Virus record (IMG/VR): IMGVR_UViG_3300009537_000041
Location: 1-43,457 of that record
DNA: 43,457 nt
Direction: 5' to 3' (one strand)
Source of the DNA: a virus
Made by a program: the position numbers and the translations under genes. The notes beneath the pieces are model-generated. The model was not told the DNA's origin. It did no database searches and saw only the letters and a list, made by a program, of their open reading frames with translations. Of the stretch, positions 9,166 through 19,405 are shown one piece after another (within the stretch, counting starts at the first letter, position 1; every line of letters starts with the position of its first letter).

Positions 9166-9621
9166 ATGAAAATAAAAGTTATAGGTAAAAAATATAAATC
9201 AAGTAAGTACTACCAGAGGCAGGCTGCTAGTTTAGATCATGCCTACGAGACAGGTCTGTTTGAAGGTTCTATGACTCGTTATGAGTTAATGGATAGAGTA
9301 ACAAAGTATAATCCTCAATTACGATGGCATGCAAATGCAACACATAGAGGATTGTTTGATTCAAATAAACAAGAAGGTATAGGCTTTATATGTGGTATTG
9401 GACATAATATGACAATACCAAAGTATACAATTTCCGTATATGATCATAAGAAAGATGAAGCATTAGCTTTATCAACACCTGATGGTGATATTGTAGAGAA
9501 ACAAATTTATAATAGAGATCGAGATAAAGGTAAAATTTTAATGAGAGGATGGCCTGTAATCCTTAATATGGTTAAGGCAGCAGGATATCGAATTGATGAT
9601 GAAGATCTTATTCCATATTAA
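9166..9621 (+). CDS. hypothetical protein upstream of tail fibre
   Basis: This protein is 151 residues long if read from the ATG at 9166. A longer frame starts with a GTG inside the terminator hairpin and is rejected. It is basic in its N-terminal part ([16 protein letters not shown]), with [10 protein letters not shown] and [16 protein letters not shown] segments. No family is recognised. The 3' end overlaps the start of the next secreted fibre protein by 26 bases. It could be a fibre chaperone or connector, but nothing in the sequence shows this. Confidence 0.6.
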   Translation: MKIKVIGKKYKSSKYYQRQAASLDHAYETGLFEGSMTRYELMDRVTKYNPQLRWHANATHRGLFDSNKQEGIGFICGIGHNMTIPKYTISVYDHKKDEALALSTPDGDIVEKQIYNRDRDKGKILMRGWPVILNMVKAAGYRIDDEDLIPY

Positions 9622-10933
9622 ACTAAGTGTACTATTATGTACACTTTTCTGTATGTTTTCCTACACCCCTGCATACGCGATCATCCCTAAAACTGTTAAA
9701 GTTTCTAGTGATGATACAACAGCAGGTTATCTTAATGGTAAATTAACAGCAGGTACAGGAATTACATTTACAGAAAATAGTAACGGAGCAGATGAAACAC
9801 TAGACATATCGTTGGGTGCTGCTGCGGTTTTAACAACAGAGATTGATACCGAAGCAGAATTAGAAGGTGTATTAACTGATGTAAGTAACATGATTGTGTC
9901 AACTGAAATAGATACCTACTCTGAATTAGACACAATAGTTGCAGACCAAACACTTACACATAACGGACTTATTGATACATTTGCTGAAATAGACGCTATC
10001 GTTGCAGACGAAACATTAGTTAATATAAATGATACACAAACACTTACGAATAAAACAATTAGTGGGGCAAGTAATACATTATCAAATGTAAACCTTGCTT
10101 CTCAAGTTACAGGAAATTTACCAACAGCTAATCTTAATTCAGGAACTAGTGCAACTTCAGCAACCTTTTGGCGTGGTGATGGAACATGGGCCACTCCTGC
10201 AGGATTAGCAGGACTAGGATATACAACAGTTCAGGATGAAGGTAGTTCTTTAACACAACGGAATGTAGTTAATTTTATAGGTGCAGGAATTAACTGTGTA
10301 GACGATGCAAGTGATTCAACGGATTGTACGATTTCAACATCAGGATTAGCAAGTACAGATATTGATACCTTTTCAGAGTTAGACACTATAGTTGCAGATA
10401 AAGCCTTAGTTAATAAAGCTGATGGTGCAGTATGGTTAGCAACACACGATTTTGGTGGTGCTGATGATTTAGAAATTCCTAATGGTACTGGCCCTACAGT
10501 TGATACGGCAGGTCAAGTTGCAGTTGATACTACAAGTGATCAATTAGTTTATTATGGTGCAGCAAAGAGAGTTTTAAAGTATACAGATCAGATTGATTTT
10601 ACACTGGAAAGTCCTGCGGATGCAGATAACTTTTTAATTTGGAAACCTGAAGTAAATGTAACAGTAACAGATATTGAATGTATTGTTGATCCTGCTGATA
10701 CAGGTGAGTCAGTTGTAATTACTATGCAAGAAAACGATAGTGACGGAGATACTCCTGCAGGGCTAGATGGTGCTACTACGATTACTTGCGGTAATACTAC
10801 TACTTCTGATGATGGTACACTATCAAATGGGCCTGTAGACGCAAATGATTACGTAACGGTTGATATTGGTACGGTAACTGGAACTGTAACACAGTTAAGT
10901 GTGAGATTAAAATATACGATAGATTCGGATTAA
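9596..10933 (+). CDS. tail-fibre-like protein with signal peptide
   Basis: This 445-residue protein begins with a hydrophobic signal peptide ending near AYA. The body has fibre-type repeats: three copies of an EIDTxxELDxIVADxxL motif, plus the widespread fibre motif [15 protein letters not shown] with [17 protein letters not shown]-terminal beta domain with two Cys pairs follows (about residues 335-445). Such repeats are found in trimeric tail fibres that bind host receptors. The start is one of two adjacent ATGs (9596 or 9599), downstream of a weak AGGA. Confidence 0.8.
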   Translation: MMKILFHIKLSVLLCTLFCMFSYTPAYAIIPKTVKVSSDDTTAGYLNGKLTAGTGITFTENSNGADETLDISLGAAAVLTTEIDTEAELEGVLTDVSNMIVSTEIDTYSELDTIVADQTLTHNGLIDTFAEIDAIVADETLVNINDTQTLTNKTISGASNTLSNVNLASQVTGNLPTANLNSGTSATSATFWRGDGTWATPAGLAGLGYTTVQDEGSSLTQRNVVNFIGAGINCVDDASDSTDCTISTSGLASTDIDTFSELDTIVADKALVNKADGAVWLATHDFGGADDLEIPNGTGPTVDTAGQVAVDTTSDQLVYYGAAKRVLKYTDQIDFTLESPADADNFLIWKPEVNVTVTDIECIVDPADTGESVVITMQENDSDGDTPAGLDGATTITCGNTTTSDDGTLSNGPVDANDYVTVDIGTVTGTVTQLSVRLKYTIDSD

Positions 10934-10934
10934 T

Positions 10935-13016
10935 ATGGATATAGAGAGACTAAAGAGACTACTAATTGGCTTCTCAATAGGGCTAGTTATCGGAGCCTGT
11001 CTCGCAGCCTCTTTAGCTTCTGCTAATGATCTAACTGATCCATATCGTCCTGATGATGTAAGCGATAATTTAGTAGGTTATTGGAAATTTGATAACGATT
11101 ATACAGATTCTAGTACAAATAGTAATACATTAACACCAAGTGGTTCACCTGTTTTTTCAACAACTGAATATTGGGATTTAAGTGAACAATCACTTGATAT
11201 TGAATCAGGTGATACACAGCATGCACTAGTGTCTGATCCTGCAGGTGGCGAGTTAGATTTTACTGGTGACTTTACTATTGTGGCTTGGGTTAAAGTTGAA
11301 AGTGCAACTGCAGGCGGTCAAATTGTTAGTAAATGGTCTAGCAATACAGGCTACGAATTTAGGACTAATGGAACCATAAGATTTTTTATTGGGGCAGCAA
11401 GTGAAGTTGCATCAACTGCTTCTCTTAATCCTGGTCAATGGTATCATGTGGCTGTTATAAATGATGATACAAATAGTTTAGTTACATTTTATATTAATGG
11501 AAATGTAGACTCTGTACATGCGTTTACTACATCAAGTACCGACACAGCGCACACTTTTTATTTAGGTACAAGAGGAGGTGGCGGTGACGGATTTGATGGG
11601 CTACTTAAAGACGTAGGTATTTTTTCTGATGTTCTTACGTCACTAGAAATTAAATCTCTTGCTCATGGAGTTGATTTAGCAACATACGAATTTAGACCAG
11701 ACGATAGTTCTTTGACAGCACCAACTGCCTATTGGAAAATGAATGAACTTAATGATGGTAGTGGTGGAGTTAATCGTGCAGATTCCGCAGGCAGCCATAC
11801 GTTAACAGATGCAAGTATTACTACATCAGCAGCAGGTTATCCAGAAGCTGTAAGTGCAAATTTTGATGGAAGTAACGACTATTTTACAGCAGCAAATAAT
11901 GCAGATTTTGATTTTGGAACTGGAGATTTTACTGTTGGTGGATGGGTAAAATTCACATCAACAACAGGTGCGCAAACATTTTATTCCTATAATGTTGACG
12001 ATGATATTTCAATTAAAAAAGAAGCAGCAGGAACTTTTGCATGTTACTTAGGTGGAGTAGATGAAACAGGGTATGCATGGAATCCAGTTGCCGATGTCTG
12101 GTATCATGTTGCATGTAAACGATCTGGTACTACAGTTACTGGCTATATAAATGGACAAAGTATAGGAACTGGAACATCAAGTGTTGATGTAACTGATACA
12201 GGTTCTTTGTACGTTGGAGCAAGAAGTAATGTTGCTCAATGGGTTAATGGGCAAATGGCAGATTGGGCAGTATGGAAAGGCACAGCGTTAAGTGATGCAA
12301 ATATTGCTTCATTAGCAGCAACAATGTCTATTCAACAATCAGGTATTGTAAGTTATTGGAATTTGGATGAAGCATCAGGAACAAGGGCAGATGCTCTTAC
12401 AGGTAATACTCTTGCAGATAATGCAACCGTTACACAAGGAACAGGACAAGTTGGTAACGCTGCAGATTTTGAATTGGATAATAGTGAATTTTTAAGTATT
12501 ACTGATGGTACTCAAACTGGACTTGATTTAGATGCAGATTTTACTTTATTATACTGGATGAATCAAGAATCACAGCCTGGATTTGGGCATATACTTGATA
12601 AAGGAAATACAGGAACAGGATATGGTATTTTAGATGTAGGAAACGACACAAGATTTATTATTCAAAATAGCATTAAATCAACATCAGGAACTACTTTTTC
12701 AACGGCAACGTGGTATAACGTAGGGTTTGTTTACGATCAAGCAAATGTATTTGTATACGTAGATGGAAGTGAAACAGCAACAGCAGCTAACACAACTGAT
12801 CCGTCAGGAACAGGTTCGGATTTTACACTTGGTGCTGATTCGGCAGGAACATTCGGATTATACGATGGCTTATTAGATGAAGTATTAGTTGCGAATAGAG
12901 CGTTTAGACCAGATGAAGTAACAGCAGTTTATTTAAAAGGATATAATGCTAAAGAACTTACAAGTTCTGAAAACGTAGCAGCATCAGGACGTAATAGACT
13001 AATTATAATCAGCTAA
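10935..13016 (+). CDS. three-LamG-domain secreted protein
   Basis: This 693-residue protein has an N-terminal membrane or signal segment (LLIGFSIGLVIGACLAASLASA). An IGAC sequence within it could act as a lipobox. Three LamG/concanavalin-like domains follow, at about residues 45-225, 250-445 and 465-670. Each starts with YWKFD, YWKMN or YWNLD and contains a FTxxxWxK or FTLLYWMN strand, a WYHVA or WYNVG strand and a GxLDE-type ending. These folds bind carbohydrates, so a receptor-binding role on host glycans is likely. It ends just before the connector-like gene. Confidence 0.8.
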   Translation: MDIERLKRLLIGFSIGLVIGACLAASLASANDLTDPYRPDDVSDNLVGYWKFDNDYTDSSTNSNTLTPSGSPVFSTTEYWDLSEQSLDIESGDTQHALVSDPAGGELDFTGDFTIVAWVKVESATAGGQIVSKWSSNTGYEFRTNGTIRFFIGAASEVASTASLNPGQWYHVAVINDDTNSLVTFYINGNVDSVHAFTTSSTDTAHTFYLGTRGGGGDGFDGLLKDVGIFSDVLTSLEIKSLAHGVDLATYEFRPDDSSLTAPTAYWKMNELNDGSGGVNRADSAGSHTLTDASITTSAAGYPEAVSANFDGSNDYFTAANNADFDFGTGDFTVGGWVKFTSTTGAQTFYSYNVDDDISIKKEAAGTFACYLGGVDETGYAWNPVADVWYHVACKRSGTTVTGYINGQSIGTGTSSVDVTDTGSLYVGARSNVAQWVNGQMADWAVWKGTALSDANIASLAATMSIQQSGIVSYWNLDEASGTRADALTGNTLADNATVTQGTGQVGNAADFELDNSEFLSITDGTQTGLDLDADFTLLYWMNQESQPGFGHILDKGNTGTGYGILDVGNDTRFIIQNSIKSTSGTTFSTATWYNVGFVYDQANVFVYVDGSETATAANTTDPSGTGSDFTLGADSAGTFGLYDGLLDEVLVANRAFRPDEVTAVYLKGYNAKELTSSENVAASGRNRLIIIS

Positions 13017-13025
13017 GGAGAAAAT

Positions 13026-14144
13026 ATGATTGTAACATTTAACGAAATAATTAACGAAGTTCTAACATTCTTAAAACTGGATACAGCAACAGTTGATGCT
13101 AATGTTTTAACTTCAATCAAACTACGTATAAACCAGATCCAAGATATGATTGTATATGACCGTAATTGGGAATGGCGTAAACAGACGTTTTATATTACTA
13201 CACGTAAACCATACAATACTGGTACAGTTACAGTAACTGAAGCCTCTCGTTCTGTATCGTCTAGTGGTGCTACGTTTACTGTTGATATGAAAGATGGATA
13301 CTTACTGGTTAATTCTAAAGCCTACAAGATTCTTAGCGTAGACGAAGGAACGGATACTCTTACCTTAGAAGATGTATATCCTGATTCAACAGAGTCTGCT
13401 ATCTCATATAGCATTATATTTCCTGACTACGTATTACCACACAATGTTACTGGTATTATCTCTGTTAAGTTAGAAGGCAGAGATTTAGATGTAGTACAGC
13501 AAGATCAGCTATTTCATTCAGTTGCAACTACAGGTACACCTGATAGAGCAGCATTTGGCAAACGTACTCAAGAAGATTTCTTTAACGACGGTACGGTAGC
13601 TGTTACTAATGATAGTACAACAGTTGAACTAACAGGCGGTACGTTACCAACAAATATTGAAGGAATGAATTTTCGAACTGTAGATAACTCTAAAGTATTC
13701 CGTATTAATACAAGAACTGATGCTGATACCTTTGAACTTAGAGAGAAGTTTGATGGTACTACTGCATCAGGTAAAAGCTATGCAATTAATCCTAAAGGTA
13801 GTCAAGTAATTAGATTCTCTGAAACTCCAGACGATTATTACTTTATGGAGATTAACGCTTTAGTTGCTCCTGAAAAGCTAGTAGGTGGAAACGACTACTC
13901 AATCGTACCGAACCACGCGCCTTTGCTTCATGGTGCTATTTGGCTTGCTGCAGTTGATCTTAAGAACGAGAATCCAGTACGGATTCAGCAAGCTAGAGCA
14001 GATTTTGATAGAACTCTTAAACAATTACAAAAGACGTATAAATCAGTTGCCAATCTTCAATGGACTAGTAACCAAGAATACAGGGCAAAGAAACGTGGAA
14101 TTACTGATTTTAATCCGCTTGATGATAGGGAACCTTTAATTTAA
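13026..14144 (+). CDS. head-tail adaptor or tubular tail A-like protein
   Basis: This 372-residue protein has a helical N-terminus resembling podovirus adaptor proteins (FNEIINEVLTFLKL, IKLRINQIQDMIVYDRNWEWRKQ). A beta-rich insertion follows (about 65-240), then a C-terminal helical bundle (IWLAAVDLKNENPVRIQQAR). N-terminal helices with an aromatic WEW motif followed by beta strands occur in gp4/gp11-type connectors. It precedes a large tail-type protein. The assignment is from pattern and position, not a firm family hit. Confidence 0.65.
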   Translation: MIVTFNEIINEVLTFLKLDTATVDANVLTSIKLRINQIQDMIVYDRNWEWRKQTFYITTRKPYNTGTVTVTEASRSVSSSGATFTVDMKDGYLLVNSKAYKILSVDEGTDTLTLEDVYPDSTESAISYSIIFPDYVLPHNVTGIISVKLEGRDLDVVQQDQLFHSVATTGTPDRAAFGKRTQEDFFNDGTVAVTNDSTTVELTGGTLPTNIEGMNFRTVDNSKVFRINTRTDADTFELREKFDGTTASGKSYAINPKGSQVIRFSETPDDYYFMEINALVAPEKLVGGNDYSIVPNHAPLLHGAIWLAAVDLKNENPVRIQQARADFDRTLKQLQKTYKSVANLQWTSNQEYRAKKRGITDFNPLDDREPLI

Positions 14145-14145
14145 T

Positions 14146-16482
14146 ATGAAACGACTTATAGCACTTTTAACAATTAGTCTACTCGTAAGTAGCCAAATTG
14201 TATGGGCAGATGAGATTACCGTTATTGATGAGTTTAAGGGATTACAACGTAACCCTTCTGCTGATAAGATTGATGTTGGTGGTCATGTTAAGTTTGAAAA
14301 CTTATACATTAAAGACGGTAATATACAATCAGTAAAGGGCAGAGATAGACTTACTACAAGTGCTGCTGCGGATACTACGGTTAACATGTTGTGCTATTAT
14401 GAAAATGCAGCAGGTACTACAAAGAAAATTATTGTTCGTGAATCAGATGAAATTGTAACGTACGGTACTGATGGTACATCGCGTACCTCTATTCTTGGTT
14501 CTTTGGCAAATGAAGCAGGGGATTGTGTACAGATTGGCGATAAGATGTACTTTAACTCATCAACTGACGGCTTGCATGTGTGGACAGGTTCAGGTAGTGC
14601 AACTGCTATAGCTGCTGTTGCTGCTCCGTCAAGCGTTGACTTTAGCGCGTCTAGTGACGCAGGAGGTCTATCTTCTGGATTAGATTGCGTAGCACTTATT
14701 AAAGGAGATTCTGAAGGACAAAAAACTGCGTCAGGTTCTTGTACTTCGTTTCCATGTACTGCATCTATATGTTTGGAAGGAACAGCAGCCACAACTACCG
14801 ATTATCAGTATAAAATTACACACTATAATAATTTACTGGGAATTGAATCTGAAGCTAGTTCTGCTGATACAGCAACTTTAACAGGTGGAAATAGTATTGA
14901 TGCTCGTACAGGTTGTTCAGATATTGATAATGATGGAGATTGTTTAAGTAACGGTGAATGGGATTCATTTGATATTGTAATAACAGGTGCTGAAACAGCG
15001 ACTACAGGAACTTTAGCATCCGCGCCTAGTGATCCCTGGAATACATTTAGAATTTATAGAACAGTTGCCGAAGGAGAAGAATTTTTCTTAGTAGGTGAAA
15101 AATCAACAGGAACGTTTACTGATGGTAAACCCGATGTTGCACTAGATAAAGCACTAGATACAACGATTGATACAATTACTGCTCCGTCATTTAGATATAT
15201 TGAAGAATATAAAGGTACGCTTTTTACTGCTGAAGACGATACAATCGCATTTACAAGAGTTGCAGTTCAAGCAGGAACTAATGCTGATCAGTACTGGCTA
15301 GAGTCGGATAAACTGCGTACTGGTACAGTTAAACCTGTTACTGGCATGACTAAAGCAGGTAATAGTTTACTTATATTTACTTCAAATGAAGTTATTGAAA
15401 TTACAGGTTTTGGTGCAGACTCATTTAGGCAACGTCCTATTATCAGAGGTATTGGGGCTGTAACTGACGAAACGATTGAAGTAGATAATAATGGAGATGC
15501 TATATTTTTTGCAGGTGTTCAAGGAGTATATAAATTACGCGTGTTATCGCAGTTACAAGATGATCTTACAGGTTCAACTGTTGATCAACCACGTACTAAA
15601 TTAGTGCGTCTTTCTTCTCCAAGTATGGACGAAATATTTAGAGGAACTGATACATTAATTGATCTTGATCCTGCAGATTATTCATCTGCCCACGCGTATT
15701 ATGATACAGATAATGATCTGTACTTTTTATACATTAATGATCATTCATTTGTTTTTGATAATCAAAACGCAACATGGTCTAATATTCCTGCAACAAATAT
15801 GAGTGCGTCCGTATTTCGTGCGTCACCTAGTTCAGCAGGTTCTGGTGTATTAACTGATAATTTAGGTTTCTTATATGACAATTGGACAGGATACGAGAAT
15901 GGGATTGAATCTGGAACAGTTACTGGAAATCCGACGAGTAGTACTTCTACTACTTTGGTTGATACTGGTGCTAGTTTTAATACAACAGGGGACGGACTAA
16001 AAGGACTTTGGGTATTCCTTGATAATGAAAATGGAGAATACAGGCAGATATCGAGTAATAACGGAACATCAATAACTGTATCAACAGCGTGGACTACGGA
16101 TCCAGTAACAGCAGATACATATTATATTGCGTATATTAAACCAGAATTTTTAACTAAAGTATACAGTTTAGAGAAACCTCCTACGGTTACTCAATCTGCT
16201 GAATTTTGGCTTACTTACGAACTGTCCACAGCTAGTCAATCAGTTGATGTGTATTCATTTAGAAACAAAGAATCCGATGCAACTAATGCAAAAACAGTTG
16301 CGTTGGATACACAGGCTGCTGACTTTAGTTTAAATGGTATTATAAAATTAAATCTACCTATGCGTAATGAATGGATACAATGGGGCATACGATCATTTGT
16401 TTATAATACAAGCAATACGATCAAGGCTCCTGTTAATGTCATATCATACGCCTTTAAGGGGAATACGGAGAAACTAACATAA
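14146..16482 (+). CDS. large tail-tube or stabilisation-type protein with signal peptide
   Basis: This is a 778-residue protein. The segment after residue 25 (DEFKGLQRNPSADKIDVGGH, then FENLYIKDGNIQSVKGRDRL) matches the opening of podovirus tail tubular B or P22 gp10-like stabilisation proteins. There, a metallo or beta-propeller body describes an N-G-R ledger-like start. Many short beta strands follow. It begins with a signal peptide (MKRLIALLTISLL to VWA), which canonical gp10-type proteins lack. It lies after the adaptor-like gene and before the internal protein genes, the order expected for a tail component. Confidence 0.7.
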   Translation: MKRLIALLTISLLVSSQIVWADEITVIDEFKGLQRNPSADKIDVGGHVKFENLYIKDGNIQSVKGRDRLTTSAAADTTVNMLCYYENAAGTTKKIIVRESDEIVTYGTDGTSRTSILGSLANEAGDCVQIGDKMYFNSSTDGLHVWTGSGSATAIAAVAAPSSVDFSASSDAGGLSSGLDCVALIKGDSEGQKTASGSCTSFPCTASICLEGTAATTTDYQYKITHYNNLLGIESEASSADTATLTGGNSIDARTGCSDIDNDGDCLSNGEWDSFDIVITGAETATTGTLASAPSDPWNTFRIYRTVAEGEEFFLVGEKSTGTFTDGKPDVALDKALDTTIDTITAPSFRYIEEYKGTLFTAEDDTIAFTRVAVQAGTNADQYWLESDKLRTGTVKPVTGMTKAGNSLLIFTSNEVIEITGFGADSFRQRPIIRGIGAVTDETIEVDNNGDAIFFAGVQGVYKLRVLSQLQDDLTGSTVDQPRTKLVRLSSPSMDEIFRGTDTLIDLDPADYSSAHAYYDTDNDLYFLYINDHSFVFDNQNATWSNIPATNMSASVFRASPSSAGSGVLTDNLGFLYDNWTGYENGIESGTVTGNPTSSTSTTLVDTGASFNTTGDGLKGLWVFLDNENGEYRQISSNNGTSITVSTAWTTDPVTADTYYIAYIKPEFLTKVYSLEKPPTVTQSAEFWLTYELSTASQSVDVYSFRNKESDATNAKTVALDTQAADFSLNGIIKLNLPMRNEWIQWGIRSFVYNTSNTIKAPVNVISYAFKGNTEKLT

Positions 16483-17306
16483 TGGCAAGAGAAGATGAAA
16501 GAATATTAGAACAATTTACATCAAGAGGATTGGGCGCAAGTCCGTTTGCTCAACGAGAAGTTGGTGTGTCTAATCTAGCAAATCTTGGACAAGCAGTAAG
16601 TACTTCACAAGCAACTCGTAGAGCGTTAGATGAGCGCAGAAAAGCTGATATACAAGCACGTACTCTAAGATCTTTAAAACCGCGCCGTAGAGGTAGAGGC
16701 GGTGCTGCTCTTACGCAAGATCTTCTTCTTAATATTGGACAAGATATTCAACCAACTATCGGTACTACTGCTACAGGCGCAAGCCCACGTGCAGTAGCTA
16801 ATTTCGCAGGATTTAATCCTTTTGGTGGTGTCTCTGGTTTTCGTAACATTCGTAAATTAGCCCAAGATATTAGAGATAATATAGATCCGACTCAAGTAGG
16901 TAGAAATATCGGTATTTTTGCAGGTACACCTGCTGCACGTACTGCATTTAACGAATTACGACAAGAACTTGCAGGTAGTGGATTTAATGTTAGAGATTTG
17001 AATCTTCAAGATTTTACTGATCAGCAAAGACTCCTAACTAATAGACGTAAAGCAGCAGGACAATTTACAGGTACTAGAGCGTTTAGTACTGCGCCTTTTA
17101 GGGCTGCTGCCAAGACAGCAAGAGGTATTGCTAAAGGCCGTAGACCACAAGCAGTAGGCGAGTCAGGCCCAACTTTTAGAGATTTTCAAAATGAATTTGA
17201 AAGACGTATTCTTAAATTTGATCAAAAAACTGATTTTGGACGAGCAGGTATTCGTGCACTTCAGAGAGATCTTCAAAAAACACAGAGGGCGTTTAGAGGG
17301 AGATAA
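16482..17306 (+). CDS. Arg-rich virion-associated hypothetical protein
   Basis: This 274-residue protein is very rich in Arg, Ala, Gly and Gln, with an LKPRRRGRGGAAL segment near residue 70 and no Cys. The start and stop overlap both neighbours as TAATG. It lies directly before two large putative ejection proteins. The composition is typical of small internal virion proteins that leave with DNA. The role is inferred from position and composition. Confidence 0.6.
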   Translation: MAREDERILEQFTSRGLGASPFAQREVGVSNLANLGQAVSTSQATRRALDERRKADIQARTLRSLKPRRRGRGGAALTQDLLLNIGQDIQPTIGTTATGASPRAVANFAGFNPFGGVSGFRNIRKLAQDIRDNIDPTQVGRNIGIFAGTPAARTAFNELRQELAGSGFNVRDLNLQDFTDQQRLLTNRRKAAGQFTGTRAFSTAPFRAAAKTARGIAKGRRPQAVGESGPTFRDFQNEFERRILKFDQKTDFGRAGIRALQRDLQKTQRAFRGR

Positions 17307-19405
17307 TGGCAGACGGTCGAAAACTAACAGATCTTCAAAGACGGTTACGAAACATAGATTTCGAAACTGACGCGTTTCGAGAATTAGCAGGGCAGAAACC
17401 TAAGAAAGATAATAGGACTTTGCCTGAACGTCTTAGAGAAGCAACAAGTGAAGAAGAAAGACGAACAATACTTAATGAAGGTATTCAAAAGAAACTTCAA
17501 ACAATTGAAAAAACTAAATTAGATGATCGTATAAAATCGTTAATAGAACAGGGTGCTACTGGAGATGAAGAAAGTCTTAATACAGTATTAGATGCAGAGT
17601 CACAACCTAAAGCACCTTCGCAGTTTGGTCGAACTTTAGGCCAAGCAGCAGCAGCCCAACTACCCTTCGGTATTGGACAAAGAGCATTAGAAGCATTTGG
17701 ATTAACTGGATCGCCTGATACACCTGAAGTTACACCAACAGGCGGTGATACACTTGAATCATTACTTGAACAAGGCTTTTCACCAGAAGATGCACAAACA
17801 CTTATTCAAGAACAGCAACCTAAACAACCTGTTGTAGATGAGACTACAAGAGCAGAAGCAATTGATCTTTTAAAACAACAAGGTATTGCAAGAAAGAATG
17901 ATGAAAATGCGTTCTTAGATGAGCGTAGAATTAGGTTAGCTATGGAACAATTAGCTGCTCCAGACGAAGAAGGAGATACAACACTAGCAGGTGCATTTTC
18001 ACCGCCTCCTGCGGTTGCTCCTACAGCTTTCGGTGATCTTGGACTAGGACTAGAGGATGAAGGATTTGTTTCTACAGATCCGCAAAATGTTCCAAGTATC
18101 ACGCCTATTGACGATACTACGCCTGAACCATTAGTTACCCCTATATCGGATACAACACCGCAAACAGGCGAATTTCCTATAACGGAAGATACACAAGAAC
18201 CTTTAATTAACGTACCTGCGGAACCTACTGCTACGGTAGATAAGAGTTTTATTCCATCTGAATCAGGACAAGAAGAAGGGGCTTTTAGTTCAGTCTTTGA
18301 TAAGAAGCCAAGAGTTGAGATTAGTGATCGTGACTCTAAAATACGTTTACAACTTAGTAAATTTCCGAGCCAGTTTAGCCCTAAAAGTGAGGGCGACCAG
18401 TTTTTAGCACACATTCTTAAGGGTGGTGATGACTTGCCATTACCTATTGAGAATGTGTTAAAACACGATGAATTATTCTCTAAGTTTCCTGATCTTAAAA
18501 ACGTAAGTGTTAGACCAGTTGATTTTCTGAATGATGAACGTGCCATAGCTGGATATTCTGCTAAAGAGGATACAATCTTTTTAAACATGAAGTTTCACGA
18601 TAAGTTTAAAGAACCTGACGTTATGAGAAGGGTTATTTTACATGAATTGCAACATGCTATTCAACATAAATCAGGACTATCTGAAGAAGGTATTGTTAAT
18701 TATGAGGATAGTTTAAAAGAAATTGAAGCGTTCTCTACTGAAAGACGGCGCAACCTAAGTAATGAGGAAAGACAACAGCAAGATCCGTTTCAAACTGGAG
18801 TTAAAAGATTACAAGCATTAAAAAATCAAGGCGCATTAGAGGGCGCAAAAAGTGGTGGAGAGGGTACTGCAGTTGCGTTTAAATTAACAAGCGAAGGTTC
18901 AGAGGACGGTATAACGGTTGGTGGTAAATTTACTCCACAAAGTGAACTTGATAAAGTAAAATTAAAAAAGACTAATTTTCCTGGCGAATTTACTGCAATT
19001 GTTGGTGGAGAAGAATTTGTTATTAAACGAATTGAGAAAGATAATCCGAGTGAACCTAAAGAATGGGGAATTTTTAAACTTGAAAACGATACCGAAGAAT
19101 GGATAGAAACCACTAATACAAAAGATGCAGCTAAAGCTATTCTTCTTGAAGTTCAAAAGGATAAAATTCCTGATCTTAATTTTATTGCCTCTGCATTTCC
19201 TGAATCTAAAATTAAAACAAAACAAGATGTTGAAGAAACTTTAGATGATTTAGAAGGTAAAGCACAGCGTAATGAATTAGGCAGTAAAATGACTAATGAA
19301 CTTAAAAAACTGACAAATAACTTTAAATTGAGTTCTCTTATTAGAGCAATAAATAAAAGACGAGAACCTGGAACTGAAATTAGTATGACAGGAAACCTTA
19401 GCTAA
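17306..19405 (+). CDS. internal virion or polyvalent protein with HExxH metallopeptidase-like domain
   Basis: This 699-residue protein has a mostly disordered, Pro/Thr/Glu-rich N-terminal half. A folded segment follows (about residues 340-480) containing RRVILHELQHAIQH near residue 446. This is a zinc-metallopeptidase HExxH motif of the form found in phage polyvalent-protein domains. The preceding DTIFLNMKF and following LKEIEAFSTERR support a real domain. The last 200 residues are lysine-rich and beta-containing. Position suggests a DNA-ejection protein that might cleave a host or virion target. Catalysis is not demonstrated by the motif alone. Confidence 0.7.
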   Translation: MADGRKLTDLQRRLRNIDFETDAFRELAGQKPKKDNRTLPERLREATSEEERRTILNEGIQKKLQTIEKTKLDDRIKSLIEQGATGDEESLNTVLDAESQPKAPSQFGRTLGQAAAAQLPFGIGQRALEAFGLTGSPDTPEVTPTGGDTLESLLEQGFSPEDAQTLIQEQQPKQPVVDETTRAEAIDLLKQQGIARKNDENAFLDERRIRLAMEQLAAPDEEGDTTLAGAFSPPPAVAPTAFGDLGLGLEDEGFVSTDPQNVPSITPIDDTTPEPLVTPISDTTPQTGEFPITEDTQEPLINVPAEPTATVDKSFIPSESGQEEGAFSSVFDKKPRVEISDRDSKIRLQLSKFPSQFSPKSEGDQFLAHILKGGDDLPLPIENVLKHDELFSKFPDLKNVSVRPVDFLNDERAIAGYSAKEDTIFLNMKFHDKFKEPDVMRRVILHELQHAIQHKSGLSEEGIVNYEDSLKEIEAFSTERRRNLSNEERQQQDPFQTGVKRLQALKNQGALEGAKSGGEGTAVAFKLTSEGSEDGITVGGKFTPQSELDKVKLKKTNFPGEFTAIVGGEEFVIKRIEKDNPSEPKEWGIFKLENDTEEWIETTNTKDAAKAILLEVQKDKIPDLNFIASAFPESKIKTKQDVEETLDDLEGKAQRNELGSKMTNELKKLTNNFKLSSLIRAINKRREPGTEISMTGNLS

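Noticed and set aside
17806-18588. 260-codon antisense frame
   Set aside because: It mirrors the coding frame of the HExxH protein and has no supporting signal.
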